Shown: piece by piece, positions 1 through 9,301 of the stretch
Layout of the letters: every line of letters begins with the position of its first letter
How positions within the stretch are numbered: position 1 is the first letter of the stretch
Source: Paenibacillus harenae DSM 16969
Lineage (GTDB): Bacteria > Bacillota > Bacilli > Paenibacillales > Paenibacillaceae
Length of the DNA: 64,000 nucleotides
Assembly (NCBI RefSeq): GCF_000422465.1
Contig: NZ_KE383842.1
Location: forward strand, 1,261,845-1,325,844
Direction: 5' to 3'
Position numbers and translations under genes: made by a program
The notes under the pieces: model-generated
The model's database searches: none
What the model was told of the DNA's origin: nothing
What the model saw: only the letters and a program-made list of their open reading frames with translations

Positions 1-2047
1 CTTTATGCAGCAGCTTCAGCTTATGAAGCGCGCGGGTACAGCCGACATACAGCAGCTTCGAATCGAGACGGGTATATGCCGCCTCGCCGGCATCGGCGAT
101 CAATACCGCATCGAACTCCAGTCCCTTCGACAAGTAGACCGGCACGACCGATAAACCGCCGCCGTATGCCGGCTGCTTGCTTTGCACGAGCGAAGCCTCG
201 AAGCCGCTTTCGACGAGATGCCGATAGATGCGGTCGCATTCCTGCGCCGTGCGCCCGATGACGGATATGGTTTCATAATCGCCATTTGCCTGCCATTCCC
301 GAACGGAGGCTTCAATCGCTTCCAGCCATCGGGAGCCGGCAACTTCCTCCGTTACGACGGGATCTCCGCTCCGGAAGACGGGAACGGCCGGCTTCACGCC
401 GCCGGTCATTTCACCTAATATTTTATTGGCGAATTCAATGATCTCCATTGTCGAGCGATAGCTGCGGTTCAGCTCATAGAAGCCGACCTGCTCTCCGCTG
501 AACAAGGCGGTCAGCTCCGACCAGCTTTGCACGCCGGCATACGCATGAATTCCCTGCTGCAGGTCGCCAAGCACGGTCATGGAAGCGGTGCGCTGGCACC
601 TGCGCAGCACCTCCAGCTGGAATGGCGAATAATCCTGCGCTTCGTCGATGACAATATGATCGAAGGCTTGCTTCGGCAGACCGAACAGCTCCAACTGAAT
701 GTAAGCAAGCGGCGCCAGATCCTCCGCGGCGGCTGCCGATTTTCTAAGCCGCTCCGCCGTCGGCTCCGCGATGGACTTGGGAATGCTTTTGACCGCCTGC
801 TTGCCATGGAACAACGACGCATACAGCTCGGTTGACGTATAAGCGGGAATCTTCTTTGTGAAGCTGTTAAACCTCGTAAGCGCCTTCGCTCTTACCTTCT
901 TATGCGCCACATTCCGCATCTTCAGCTCGGATTCGAACCAGCGGCGGATCCGGCTGACGAGCCGGTCGCGCTTCTTCATCAGCGTCTCTTCGCCGTAATC
1001 GGTGTTGTACCATTCGATCATTTGAGACGGCGTGAGCTCAAGCCCGTCGATCGGAACGAACGAAGTATCGGGAACGATCCGTCGCTCGAATTCGGCGATT
1101 CGCTCGTCTATGATTGCTTTGAAGGCGAGACTGCCTTTGAAGCGGCCTGAAGCATGCTCGATTTCATCCGCCGTGCGGTGCTCCTCGAACCAATACGCCA
1201 TCGTCTCGGACGGATCGCTGACCGTCACGCTCTTCTCCAGCAAATCCACCGCCCAGTCGCTGAACGTCGTCTGTTGGATATCGCCTACGCCAAGCTCGGG
1301 CAGAACGCCCGAAATATAATCCAGAAACATCCGGTTCGGCGCAAAAATAATCATTCGCTCCGCGCGCATCCGATCCGCGTATTGGTAGAGGAGATAGGCA
1401 AGCCGATGCAGCGCTACGGTCGTCTTGCCGCTTCCCGCCACTCCTTGGATAAATAGGGCTTTATTGCGTTCCGCGCGGATGATACGGTCCTGCTCGCCCT
1501 GAATCGTGGAAACGATATCGCGCAGCTTGTTATCTTTGTTCTCGCCCAGTCTGTATAAAAGAAATTCGTCAGTGACAGAGCCTTCCTCCTGACCTCGCAC
1601 ATAGCTGTCGACCAGTCGGACAATCTCTCCCTGACGAATCATAAAGTTCCGTTTCAAATGGACATAACCCGAGATTTCGCCGTCCGGCGAATCGTAAACG
1701 GCGGGCGCGTCCCCCCCGGTGAAGGAATAAAAAAGGCTGGCGACGGGCGCTCGCCAATCGATGACAAGCAGCTCGCTGCTCCCCTGCTTCGCGACGCCTG
1801 CTTTGCCGATGTAGAGAGGCTTCTGCGCGCCTGTCGGCAGTTCTTCAAAATCAATTCTGCCGAAATAAGGCTCCTTCTTTGAGATTTCCAGCCTTTGTCT
1901 CCGTTCCTCCTGCTGCAAATCGAGCATTTGCTCCGTGAAATCGTCCCCTTTGTAGCGCGGTCCGATCGCCTGCAGCTGGGCCGTAATGTCGCGCAGCGAT
2001 TCCGTTAGCCTCTGCTGCTCTTCTTGATAGGCACTTTGAACTGTCAA
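1..2047 (-). CDS. helD: RNA polymerase recycling helicase HelD (3' end cut by window)
   Basis: UvrD/Rep-like superfamily 1 ATPase of the HelD type, which in Bacillus removes stalled or post-termination RNA polymerase from DNA. Reading starts at a TTG preceded by AGGAGG; 682 residues are visible. The N-terminus is charged and helical, as in the HelD coiled-coil arm, followed by a DWRAPV motif near residue 90, a Walker A GVAGSGKT near residue 205, and near the window edge the helicase motif LYVGCTRALH. HelD is usually about 770 residues, so roughly 90 C-terminal residues lie outside. The alternative label 'DNA helicase IV' fits less well because of the N-terminal arm and the WRAPV motif. Confidence 0.88.
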   Translation of the reverse strand, partial: MTVQSAYQEEQQRLTESLRDITAQLQAIGPRYKGDDFTEQMLDLQQEERRQRLEISKKEPYFGRIDFEELPTGAQKPLYIGKAGVAKQGSSELLVIDWRAPVASLFYSFTGGDAPAVYDSPDGEISGYVHLKRNFMIRQGEIVRLVDSYVRGQEEGSVTDEFLLYRLGENKDNKLRDIVSTIQGEQDRIIRAERNKALFIQGVAGSGKTTVALHRLAYLLYQYADRMRAERMIIFAPNRMFLDYISGVLPELGVGDIQQTTFSDWAVDLLEKSVTVSDPSETMAYWFEEHRTADEIEHASGRFKGSLAFKAIIDERIAEFERRIVPDTSFVPIDGLELTPSQMIEWYNTDYGEETLMKKRDRLVSRIRRWFESELKMRNVAHKKVRAKALTRFNSFTKKIPAYTSTELYASLFHGKQAVKSIPKSIAEPTAERLRKSAAAAEDLAPLAYIQLELFGLPKQAFDHIVIDEAQDYSPFQLEVLRRCQRTASMTVLGDLQQGIHAYAGVQSWSELTALFSGEQVGFYELNRSYRSTMEIIEFANKILGEMTGGVKPAVPVFRSGDPVVTEEVAGSRWLEAIEASVREWQANGDYETISVIGRTAQECDRIYRHLVESGFEASLVQSKQPAYGGGLSVVPVYLSKGLEFDAVLIADAGEAAYTRLDSKLLYVGCTRALHKLKLLHK

Positions 2048-2122
2048 GTCAGTTACCTCCTAAGTGTTGAAATTTGAAAAAAGCGAATTATCACTATACC
2101 ACAACAACGACACTGACCGCAA

Positions 2123-2422
2123 TCAGGATTTGACATTTATGCCAACCAGCCAAAGGATGCCGATCAACACCAGTAAATTCATGCCGAGCAGAAACGGAAT
2201 GCCGACCGTAAACGAACGATGCTGGGTTTTGTGGCGCCACGCGCGCATCCCGAGCCATGTCCCTGCCGCACCGCCGATCGCGCTGAGCATAAACAAACGT
2301 TTCTCCGGAACCCGCCTCCGCTGCTTCCTTGCCCTCTGCTTGTCATGGCCCATTAGCAAAAAGGCATACCCGTTCACTGCCGCCAGATATATAATCAAAG
2401 CATATAATCCCGTAAGATTCAT
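2123..2422 (-). CDS. DUF1294 small membrane protein
   Basis: A 99-residue protein with hydrophobic segments at about residues 5-25 and 75-95 and a basic central loop (QRARKQRRR). The central GGAAGTWLGMRAWRHKTQH stretch is the signature of DUF1294, a family of small membrane proteins with no settled function, sometimes found fused to cold-shock domains. The start has AAAGGAAGTG upstream. It lies in the same orientation as hrpB and helD, about 60-80 bases from each. Confidence 0.85.
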   Translation of the reverse strand: MNLTGLYALIIYLAAVNGYAFLLMGHDKQRARKQRRRVPEKRLFMLSAIGGAAGTWLGMRAWRHKTQHRSFTVGIPFLLGMNLLVLIGILWLVGINVKS

Positions 2423-2468
2423 AAATGCACACTTCCTTTAAGTTTGGTGACGTCCGCAAAGCGGCAGC

Positions 2469-2496
2469 AGCCGAGACGGTTAAGACTGTCTCGGCT
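2469..2496 (-). terminator. hairpin over the hrpB stop codon
   Basis: Inverted repeat AGCCGAGAC / GTCTCGGCT with a 10-base loop that contains the hrpB stop codon. No U tract follows on the minus strand, so it is a weak candidate for a terminator or an RNA-stability hairpin. Confidence 0.35.
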
Positions 2497-4987
2497 TCGC
2501 GCGATTGGTCGGTACGGCGGAGTAAGGATCATCCGGCCAATAATGCTTAGGATACCTGCCCTTCAAATCCTTCTTCACTTCGAAATACGCATTCTCCCAG
2601 AAACTGCGCAGATCCTTCGTCACCTGAACGGGACGCTGCGAGGGAGAGAGCAGATGCAGCGTGACCGGCAGCCTGCCCCTTGCGAGCCGCGGCGTTTCCC
2701 TCATGCCGAACAGCTCCTGCAGCCGCACGGCGAGCACCGGCGTCTCCGGATCGCTGTAGTCGACCGGAATCCGCGAACCGCTCGGGACGACGAGATGGGT
2801 CGGCACCTGCTCGTCCAGCTCCTGTCTTTGCTTCCAGGAAAGCATCTCCTCGAACAATTGCTGCATAGGCAGCCTCTGCAGGTCGGACCGGCTCTTCAAC
2901 CCGTAAATATGCGGCTTCAGCCACTGCTCTAATGATGCAAGAAGCGCCGAGTCGGAGACATCGGGCCAATCCTCGCCGCTCAAGGCCATCAGCTTCATGC
3001 GCGCCCTCAGTTGGGAAGCCTGCTTGTTCATCGGCAGCATGCCGATACCGGACAGCCGGAGCGCGGATAACATCGTTTCCGCCATTTTCTCCTCGTCGGG
3101 CTTCTGTAGCGGAGCTTCCTTTAGAACGATCGAACCCATGCAGACACGGCTTCTGGCGCGGACGGCCAGAGCGGAATCGTCCCATTCAATCGATTCCTCA
3201 TTGGTGATATAGGCCGTTAAATATTGTTCAATGTCGTATAGAGTAAGCTCCGCCGCAATTCGGATCCGGCTCTCCGAGCCCGCATCATCCAGCTCGCAGG
3301 CCGCAAGGTAAGCGGCTCGCGACAAAGGCTGCGGCTCCGGAAGCACGGCCCCCTTGCCGCCCGCAAGCAAATAACGGCCGTCGCTCCGGCGCTGGGCAAT
3401 GCGGTCGGGATAGGCAAGCGCCGCAAGAACGCCAAGCGGCAATTTCCTGCTCTCATTCGCCTCCGCTGTCTGCCGATACTGATCCGTAAGCCGCGCCCAC
3501 TGCTCCGCTTGGGCCATGATCCGATATGCCGCTCCTTTGGCGGGATGGTCCGCAGCCGCCCGCGATCCGGTTAGTTGATGAAGCAAATCTATCCGCAGCT
3601 GAAGATCCGTATTTCGCTCCTGCGGCAGCAGATCCCGTTCGCTTAATAAGGCTGCGACGACGCAGGCGGTTCGCGCTTCTCCCAACTCCGCGGCCTTCAG
3701 AATCATGCCGCTGAGCCGCGGGTGCATGCCGAATTTGGCCATGCGTACGCCGTCTTCCGTCGGTTTACCGTCTTCATCGATCGCTTTCAGCTGTTTCAAT
3801 AAGGATACCGCCTGTTCATACGACGCGGCGGGGGGCTCCGTCACCCAATCCAGCTCCTGCGGATCGCGAATGCCCCATACCGCAAGCTCCAGCGCGAGCG
3901 GAGCAAGATCCGCTTCGAGCAGCTCGGGCGCGCTCTGTGCCGACAAGTACGGATGCTCCTGCTCCGTCCACAATCGGTAGCAAATACCGGGCGCAAGCCG
4001 GCCCGCTCTCCCCCGCCGCTGGTCGGCCGAAGCCCGGGATACCGGCACGGTCTCAAGCCTCGTCATCCCCGTTCGCGGCGAGAACCGCGGCACCCGCATA
4101 AGTCCGCCGTCCACAACGATCGTCACGCCTTCAACCGTCAAGCTTGATTCAGCTATCGACGTGGCGAGAACAATCTTGCGTTCTCCGGCGGCACACGGCG
4201 CAACGGCGGCATCCTGCTTCTCCAGCGGCAGACTGCCGTGCAGCTCCAGGATGCGGACGTTCGGCGCAACACCAGCCTCCGCCAGCCATTTTGCCGTGCG
4301 GCGAATTTCCGGGACGCCAGGAAGAAAGGCGAGCAAATCGCCATCATGTTCGCGCAGCGCTTCCGTAATCGTTCGGCCCATATGCGGCTCGATCGGTCCT
4401 GCAAGACGACCATGCGAGTAACGGGTGTCAACCGGAAAGACGCGGCCCTCGCTTCGGATAACCGGTGCGCCGCCCAGCAGCTCCGAGATCGGCTCCGCCT
4501 CCAGCGTCGCGGACATGACGACCAGCCGCAGCTCTTCCCGCAGCAGAGTTTGCGTCTGCAGACTGAGCGCCAGGCCGAGATCGCCGTGCAGATGGCGTTC
4601 ATGAAATTCATCGAACAACAGGACGCCTACCTGCTCCAGCGCGGGATCCTCCTGCAGCATGCGGGTGAGCACGCCTTCGGTAACGACCTCAATGCGGGTA
4701 TGTTGACTCACTCTTGTGTCCAAACGGACGCGGTAGCCGACCGTTTCGCCGGTCTGCTCCCCGAGCGACCTCGCCATGAACCGGGCGGCTGACCGCGCGG
4801 CCAGCCGTCTCGGCTCCAGCATGACGATCTTTTTGCCGGCCAACCAAGGCTCCTCGAGCAGAGCAAGCGGCACGCGGGTCGTCTTGCCAGCTCCCGGCTC
4901 CGCAACGAGCACCGCATGCTGACCATCGCGCAGCGTTTCGAGCAGCTGAGGCATTACGGCATCTATTGGCAGCTGTACTTGCTTCAT
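2480..4987 (-). CDS. hrpB: ATP-dependent helicase HrpB
   Basis: DEAH-box family helicase of 835 residues, the usual size of HrpB. Visible motifs are Walker A AEPGAGKTTR (29-38), DEFHER near 125, SAT near 160, and motif VI DQRRGRAGR near 325; a helicase-associated domain and the HrpB C-terminal domain with the PSQRPVQVTKDL region complete it. The cellular role of HrpB in bacteria is unclear; it is presumed to remodel RNA. Its ribosome-binding position is an uninterrupted run of 18 G (see the repeat entry). It is probably co-transcribed with the phosphodiester-glycosidase-like gene 32 bases upstream. Confidence 0.93.
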   Translation of the reverse strand: MKQVQLPIDAVMPQLLETLRDGQHAVLVAEPGAGKTTRVPLALLEEPWLAGKKIVMLEPRRLAARSAARFMARSLGEQTGETVGYRVRLDTRVSQHTRIEVVTEGVLTRMLQEDPALEQVGVLLFDEFHERHLHGDLGLALSLQTQTLLREELRLVVMSATLEAEPISELLGGAPVIRSEGRVFPVDTRYSHGRLAGPIEPHMGRTITEALREHDGDLLAFLPGVPEIRRTAKWLAEAGVAPNVRILELHGSLPLEKQDAAVAPCAAGERKIVLATSIAESSLTVEGVTIVVDGGLMRVPRFSPRTGMTRLETVPVSRASADQRRGRAGRLAPGICYRLWTEQEHPYLSAQSAPELLEADLAPLALELAVWGIRDPQELDWVTEPPAASYEQAVSLLKQLKAIDEDGKPTEDGVRMAKFGMHPRLSGMILKAAELGEARTACVVAALLSERDLLPQERNTDLQLRIDLLHQLTGSRAAADHPAKGAAYRIMAQAEQWARLTDQYRQTAEANESRKLPLGVLAALAYPDRIAQRRSDGRYLLAGGKGAVLPEPQPLSRAAYLAACELDDAGSESRIRIAAELTLYDIEQYLTAYITNEESIEWDDSALAVRARSRVCMGSIVLKEAPLQKPDEEKMAETMLSALRLSGIGMLPMNKQASQLRARMKLMALSGEDWPDVSDSALLASLEQWLKPHIYGLKSRSDLQRLPMQQLFEEMLSWKQRQELDEQVPTHLVVPSGSRIPVDYSDPETPVLAVRLQELFGMRETPRLARGRLPVTLHLLSPSQRPVQVTKDLRSFWENAYFEVKKDLKGRYPKHYWPDDPYSAVPTNRAKPRQS

Positions 4988-4993
4988 GATGAT

Positions 4994-5011
4994 CCCCCCC
5001 CCCCCCCCCCC
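4994..5011 (-). repeat. G18 homopolymer in the ribosome-binding position of hrpB
   Basis: Eighteen consecutive C on the plus strand, hence 18 G on the mRNA strand, ending six bases before the hrpB ATG. There is no other Shine-Dalgarno-like sequence, so the tract itself must pair with the anti-SD (CCUCC). It fills over half of the 32-base gap between the upstream stop codon and hrpB. Homopolymers of this length slip during replication and also during sequencing. Confidence 0.9.
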
Positions 5012-5019
5012 GTCGCTTC

Positions 5020-5847
5020 CTACTTCACGATCCGCAGCATTTGGACGACTGGACGGTTATCGCCAGGCAGAGCCGCCTGATGGCTAAGCAGCTGCGAAGA
5101 CCCGTCGCCGTCCAGAAAAATGCCGTCAACCAGCTTACCTTCGCCGACGCTGGCGATGACCGCATCCCGAAACTGCGCCAGCGAGCCTTTCGTCTCGCTT
5201 ACGATTAGATACAAGCTGCCTTCGACATCGTAGACGGCGCCCGAACGCAGCCTTTCATCGACAGGGAAAGGAGCATTCTCCTCAGCCGCTTGTTCTACCC
5301 ATCCTGCATCGTCCCCGAGAGTCATACTGATCCCGCCTTGAGCCCAGAACCGGGTAGGATCTTTTACCTTTAGCTCGGAGGCCTTACTTGCAAGCTGCAC
5401 GCTCAGCTTATCGGAGGCCCCGTCCCAGACGAGCGTTCCCCTCGCATATTTGACATTTTCGCTGCCCGATCCGAATTTTCCTATTTGCCCGTTCACCGGG
5501 CGGCTGTCCACGATCCCGATGCTCAGCAGCTGATCCCCGTAGAAGAAACCGCCGTTAATGCCGACCTTCTCCGTTAACGTCACATTCTGATGGACCGCCT
5601 CGAGCGATACATATACCGGCTTCGTTTGAAGCACATGAAGCTTCATCCCGTTCGGCGCGGATTCGGTGAAATAAGTATAATGAAGCGTTTGATCCGGCCC
5701 GGCTTTGTTCGCCGCGTCGCGGTTTCCGAGCGCAAGAATCATGAAATAGAACAATATGGCCAAAATGACTAAGATGCCCGCTACAATACCGAATGCGGCC
5801 AGTTTCTTTTTGCTGCTGAGCGTCGCCGCTTCTTTCTCATGAATCAC
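5020..5847 (-). CDS. phosphodiester glycosidase (NAGPA/DUF2233) family membrane-anchored protein
   Basis: A 275-residue protein with a single N-terminal membrane segment (about 17-42) and the rest presumably outside the cell. The INGGFFYG motif and the C-terminal FLDGDGSSQL motif are characteristic of the phosphodiester glycosidase domain shared with mammalian uncovering enzyme and YoeB/EpsL-type exopolysaccharide proteins. The substrate cannot be told. GTG start with GAGGAG eight bases upstream. It sits 22 bases after corA and 32 before hrpB, so probably within the same transcript. Confidence 0.85.
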   Translation of the reverse strand: MIHEKEAATLSSKKKLAAFGIVAGILVILAILFYFMILALGNRDAANKAGPDQTLHYTYFTESAPNGMKLHVLQTKPVYVSLEAVHQNVTLTEKVGINGGFFYGDQLLSIGIVDSRPVNGQIGKFGSGSENVKYARGTLVWDGASDKLSVQLASKASELKVKDPTRFWAQGGISMTLGDDAGWVEQAAEENAPFPVDERLRSGAVYDVEGSLYLIVSETKGSLAQFRDAVIASVGEGKLVDGIFLDGDGSSQLLSHQAALPGDNRPVVQMLRIVK

Positions 5848-5869
5848 AGGTTAATCTCCTCTATCCCTT

Positions 5870-6820
5870 TTATTTAAACCAGCCCTTTATCTTAAACCAC
5901 ATATACATCGAGACTCCAATGGTTACCATTAGAATAAGCACCAGATAATAACCAAACGGCCAATGAAGCTCAGGCATCCGGTCAAAATTCATCCCGTACA
6001 GGCCTGCAATGAAGGTCAATGGCATAAATATCGTTGTAATGACGGTCAAAGTCTTCATAATGTTATTCATCCGATAGGAATTGATCGAAATATAACTGTC
6101 CCTGATGTCGCTCGTCATTTCGCGGTTGGCTTCAACCATATCGGAAAGCTTCAACAAATGATCATAGATATCCTTATAATAAGCCAGCATTTGTTTGTTA
6201 TCGATGATTTTATCCGTGCCGATAATCCGGTATAACAAATCCCTCATGGGCACGATCGTCTTTCTGATCTTCAATAAATCCGAACGGATATCGAACAGTT
6301 CGTCCATTAAAAGGTTTGATGATACATCTTCCGTATTATTTTCCAGATTGTGTAAAGTATCTTCGATTTGAAAAACGCTCGGAAAGTACTGATCCGTTAT
6401 TTTATCCAAAATCTTGTAATGAACGTAAACGGGTCCTTTATTAAGAGAATCCTTATGGCTTAACAAATGCGTCCTGACCGCATCAATCTCGTCTTGAGGT
6501 TTTAAATGGAAGGTAACCAAAAATTTATCGCCTAAAAAAATATCCACCTCTTCCGCTTCCAAGCTCCGGGAATTCAAAGCGTGCAGAACGAAAAAGTTAA
6601 TATTATCGTAGTGGTCCAGCTTTGGTCTTTGCAGCAGGTGAAGACAATCTTCAATCGCGAGCGGATGAAAGTGAAAAAAGTGATCCAGATAAGCGATCTC
6701 CTCATCGGTCGGACAATCAAAATCAACCCAATACCAATCGATATCGGGGTTATGAAGCTCTCCCAACGATACGTTCTGCTTGATTTGAAAATCCTCGGTT
6801 ATGGCAAGGGTATGTATCAC
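5870..6820 (-). CDS. corA: CorA-family divalent cation channel
   Basis: Member of the CorA family of Mg2+ (also Co2+/Ni2+) channels: a long cytoplasmic domain, two C-terminal membrane helices, and between them the signature YGMN motif near residue 275 followed by the MPEL loop; the C-terminus is the basic FKIKGWFK. I place the start at the GTG at 6820 because AAAGGAGG lies nine bases before it; an in-frame ATG further upstream would put the ribosome-binding site inside the gene. This gives 316 residues, normal for the family. The neighbouring cobalamin operon ends just upstream behind a hairpin, so the adjacency does not by itself indicate cobalt transport. Confidence 0.92.
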   Translation of the reverse strand: MIHTLAITEDFQIKQNVSLGELHNPDIDWYWVDFDCPTDEEIAYLDHFFHFHPLAIEDCLHLLQRPKLDHYDNINFFVLHALNSRSLEAEEVDIFLGDKFLVTFHLKPQDEIDAVRTHLLSHKDSLNKGPVYVHYKILDKITDQYFPSVFQIEDTLHNLENNTEDVSSNLLMDELFDIRSDLLKIRKTIVPMRDLLYRIIGTDKIIDNKQMLAYYKDIYDHLLKLSDMVEANREMTSDIRDSYISINSYRMNNIMKTLTVITTIFMPLTFIAGLYGMNFDRMPELHWPFGYYLVLILMVTIGVSMYMWFKIKGWFK

Positions 6821-6892
6821 AAACGCTGCCTCCTTTCGCTTGCAACTTGTGCATAAGAACATGTTGCGGCTTTTCTATTTTACATGAAAATG

Positions 6893-6948
6893 CCGCCGAT
6901 GTAATAGGTTATGCTTTCTTCAAGCCATAACCAACTTTACATCGGCGG
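6893..6948 (-). terminator. two-tier inverted repeat after cbiZ
   Basis: Outer stem CCGCCGATGTAA / TTACATCGGCGG (12 pairs) enclosing a second stem GGTTATG / CATAACC. On the minus strand a short ATTTTC follows. It lies 36 bases beyond the cbiZ stop and probably ends the cobalamin operon before corA. The nested structure is more elaborate than a simple terminator. Confidence 0.6.
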
Positions 6949-6983
6949 ATCATCTTCATCCATTATGTAATTATAAGGCGCAT

Positions 6984-7697
6984 CTAATCCTCCTGCTGCG
7001 TGCGGACTGCCTCGTGCACCGCGGCGTATACCGTTTCGGCAATCGCGTTGCCGACCGTCGTCGCCGCTCCCGCATAAGCGTGCACCGCATCCCAGCGGGA
7101 ATGCTGGCTGACTCCGATGACGATCGCGTCCGTCGTCGTCCCCGTAGCGGACTTGCCGTTCGCTTTCTCTGCAATGCCAAGATCCTGCAGCGCTGCCGTC
7201 TTGGCTTCCGTCGCCGTAATCACCGCATTGACCATCGCCGATTCGGTCAATCGACCGTCAATTAACAGAATCGTATTAATCGTACCGGGCGTATAAGCCG
7301 GGAAGGTATCGCGTGGCATCCCGGCTCTCGCCGCATTTCTCGTGCCGGCCGTCACGCAGCCGACCAGCTTGAACCTGTCGCCTGCCCGCTCCATGATAGA
7401 AGCATGCGTCAGCTTAGCCGCCGTAATAAGTCCGGCCGTCTGCCTGTAATCACATCCCCACTCCCCGCATTTCCTCTTAAGATCACGTACGGGATCGTCG
7501 CATTGATAGGAAAGCGGAACTTTCCAGTTCACGATCCGGTTCGCGTAGGAGAAGCCGCCGGGATGAACGGCGCTGCTGAGCGTATAGAGCATCTCCGGAC
7601 TGCTCGCTTCAATGCGGTCCTCCAGCAGGCGCAGGCTGACGCCGGCCCATATGCCGGAGTGGAAGCCGCTTCCGCCGCCGCGGAATGGTTGCGTCAT
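6984..7697 (-). CDS. cbiZ: adenosylcobinamide amidohydrolase CbiZ
   Basis: CbiZ cleaves the aminopropanol arm of adenosylcobinamide or of cobamides with the wrong lower ligand, releasing adenosylcobyric acid for rebuilding. The 237-residue protein shows the family stretches SSAVHPGGFSYANRIVNW, LVGCVTAGTRNAARAG, GTINTILLIDGRLT and TGTTTDAIVIG. It starts with ATG overlapping the cobQ stop (7694-7697), so it is translationally coupled, and it is the last gene of the cobalamin operon. Its presence next to cobQ, cbiB, cobS, cobU and cobT argues for remodelling of imported corrinoids. Confidence 0.93.
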   Translation of the reverse strand: MTQPFRGGGSGFHSGIWAGVSLRLLEDRIEASSPEMLYTLSSAVHPGGFSYANRIVNWKVPLSYQCDDPVRDLKRKCGEWGCDYRQTAGLITAAKLTHASIMERAGDRFKLVGCVTAGTRNAARAGMPRDTFPAYTPGTINTILLIDGRLTESAMVNAVITATEAKTAALQDLGIAEKANGKSATGTTTDAIVIGVSQHSRWDAVHAYAGAATTVGNAIAETVYAAVHEAVRTQQED

Positions 7698-9301
7698 CGT
7701 TTTCCCTCCTTCGGCATGCGAAGCTGCTCGTATATAAGCGGCAGCTTCAAATGACCGCGTACATGATCGGCAAGCCGGTCGAATGCACGCTCGCGATTTT
7801 CCTGGAAGCGCAGCTCCGCGGGCAGCGGCTTCAGCCCTTTGGACGCACGCAATTCATTTAACCACGATCTGCGGAAATCGTCATTATGCAGAATGCCGTG
7901 GATGAACGTCCCCCACATCCTGCCGTCTGCAGAACAGATGCCTTCGGCTTCATAAGGCTCGGCATCATGGCCAAGTCCTGGTAACAACGCGCGCTGCTCC
8001 CGGATCTCAAACGGCCGGGAGGCGGAATCCGGCTCCTCCGGCCACACGATTTCGCCCATATGGATTTCATAACCTGTAACCGGCATTGCCCCCCGCTGAT
8101 TCATCTTACGTGTCAAACCTTCGATTCGCACGGTTTTTTTCACTTCCGAGAACTTCACCTCAAACGGGAAGAAGCCAAGCCCCTCCGCCTCCTCTGCCGC
8201 GGATTCTATATGCAGCGGATCCATCAGCCTCGCGCCCAGCATTTCATACCCGCCGCAAATGCCTGTCGTCCAGCCTCCTCCGGCCGCATGCTTCCGTACC
8301 AGATCGGCCAGGCCGGTATCCTTCAGCCATAACAAATCTCCGATCGTATTTTTACTGCCAGGCAGAATAACGGCGTCGGGACATCCCCATTGACCGACGT
8401 GCTCCACATAACGAAGATTCACGTCCGGCTCGAAGCGGAGCGGGTCTATATCGGTGAAATTCGAAATGCGGGGCAGCCGGATGACGGCAATGTCCAGTAC
8501 GTCCTCCTCACCGCTCCGTCCGGTTGCATCCGGCAGCCTTGCTGTATTCGGTTCCTTCGCAAGCGACAGCGAATCCTCATCCTCCAGCTCCAAATTCGGC
8601 AAGAAGGGAATAACGCCCAGCACCGGTTTACCGGTCCGCGTCTCCAGCCAATCAAGCCCCGGCTGCAGCAGCGATACGTCCCCTCGAAACTTATTAATGA
8701 CAAAGCCGCAAATCCGGTCCCGCTCCTCCTGCTCGAGCAGCTCCAGCGTTCCGACGATCGAAGCGAACACGCCGCCGCGGTCAATATCGGCGACCAGTAT
8801 GACGGGAGCGTCCGCCCACGCCGCCATGCGCATGTTGACGATATCGCGGTCCTTCAGGTTGATCTCCGCCGGGCTGCCGGCTCCCTCGAGGACCACGATT
8901 TCATAAGCCGTTCTTAGCCGGTTCAAAGCATCCCGGACGATGCCGCCGGCGACCGGCAGGTAGCTCTCGCGGTACTCCCGGGCGTCATATTCCCGCAGCG
9001 GCTTGCCGTGTACGACAACCTGCGAGGACATCTCGCCGGAGGGCTTGAGCAGAATCGGATTCATATCGGTCGTCGCCAGTATGCCGCATGCGTCGGCCTG
9101 CATGCCCTGCGCCCTTCCGATCTCTTTTCCGTCCCAGGTAACGTAGGAGTTAAGCGACATATTTTGCGATTTGAAGGGAGCCGTCGCGTAGCCGTCCTGC
9201 GTAAAAATGCGGCATAGCGCCGCGGTTAAGAGGCTCTTGCCCACATCGGATGCCGTTCCTTGCAGCATAATCGTCCGTCCGGCTCCTTGTCCCGCGCTCA
9301 T
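7694..9301 (-). CDS. cobQ: cobyric acid synthase (CobQ/CbiP)
   Basis: Glutamine-dependent amidotransferase that amidates four carboxylates of adenosylcobyrinic a,c-diamide to give adenosylcobyric acid. The N-terminal dethiobiotin-synthetase-like domain has GTASDVGKS; the C-terminal class I glutaminase-type domain has the nucleophile region GICGGYEMLG and a late FIHGILH. The ATG at 9301 overlaps the cobD stop as ATGA with GGGAG upstream; a GTG further upstream has a badly spaced site, so the shorter 535-residue form is preferred. No corrin-ring genes and no cobyrinate a,c-diamide synthase are in this cluster. Confidence 0.93.
   Translation of the reverse strand: MSAGQGAGRTIMLQGTASDVGKSLLTAALCRIFTQDGYATAPFKSQNMSLNSYVTWDGKEIGRAQGMQADACGILATTDMNPILLKPSGEMSSQVVVHGKPLREYDAREYRESYLPVAGGIVRDALNRLRTAYEIVVLEGAGSPAEINLKDRDIVNMRMAAWADAPVILVADIDRGGVFASIVGTLELLEQEERDRICGFVINKFRGDVSLLQPGLDWLETRTGKPVLGVIPFLPNLELEDEDSLSLAKEPNTARLPDATGRSGEEDVLDIAVIRLPRISNFTDIDPLRFEPDVNLRYVEHVGQWGCPDAVILPGSKNTIGDLLWLKDTGLADLVRKHAAGGGWTTGICGGYEMLGARLMDPLHIESAAEEAEGLGFFPFEVKFSEVKKTVRIEGLTRKMNQRGAMPVTGYEIHMGEIVWPEEPDSASRPFEIREQRALLPGLGHDAEPYEAEGICSADGRMWGTFIHGILHNDDFRRSWLNELRASKGLKPLPAELRFQENRERAFDRLADHVRGHLKLPLIYEQLRMPKEGKR

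Noticed and set aside
2469..2496. Strong terminator of hrpB
   Set aside because: A 9-pair stem is present but no U tract follows, so I kept it only as a weak hairpin.
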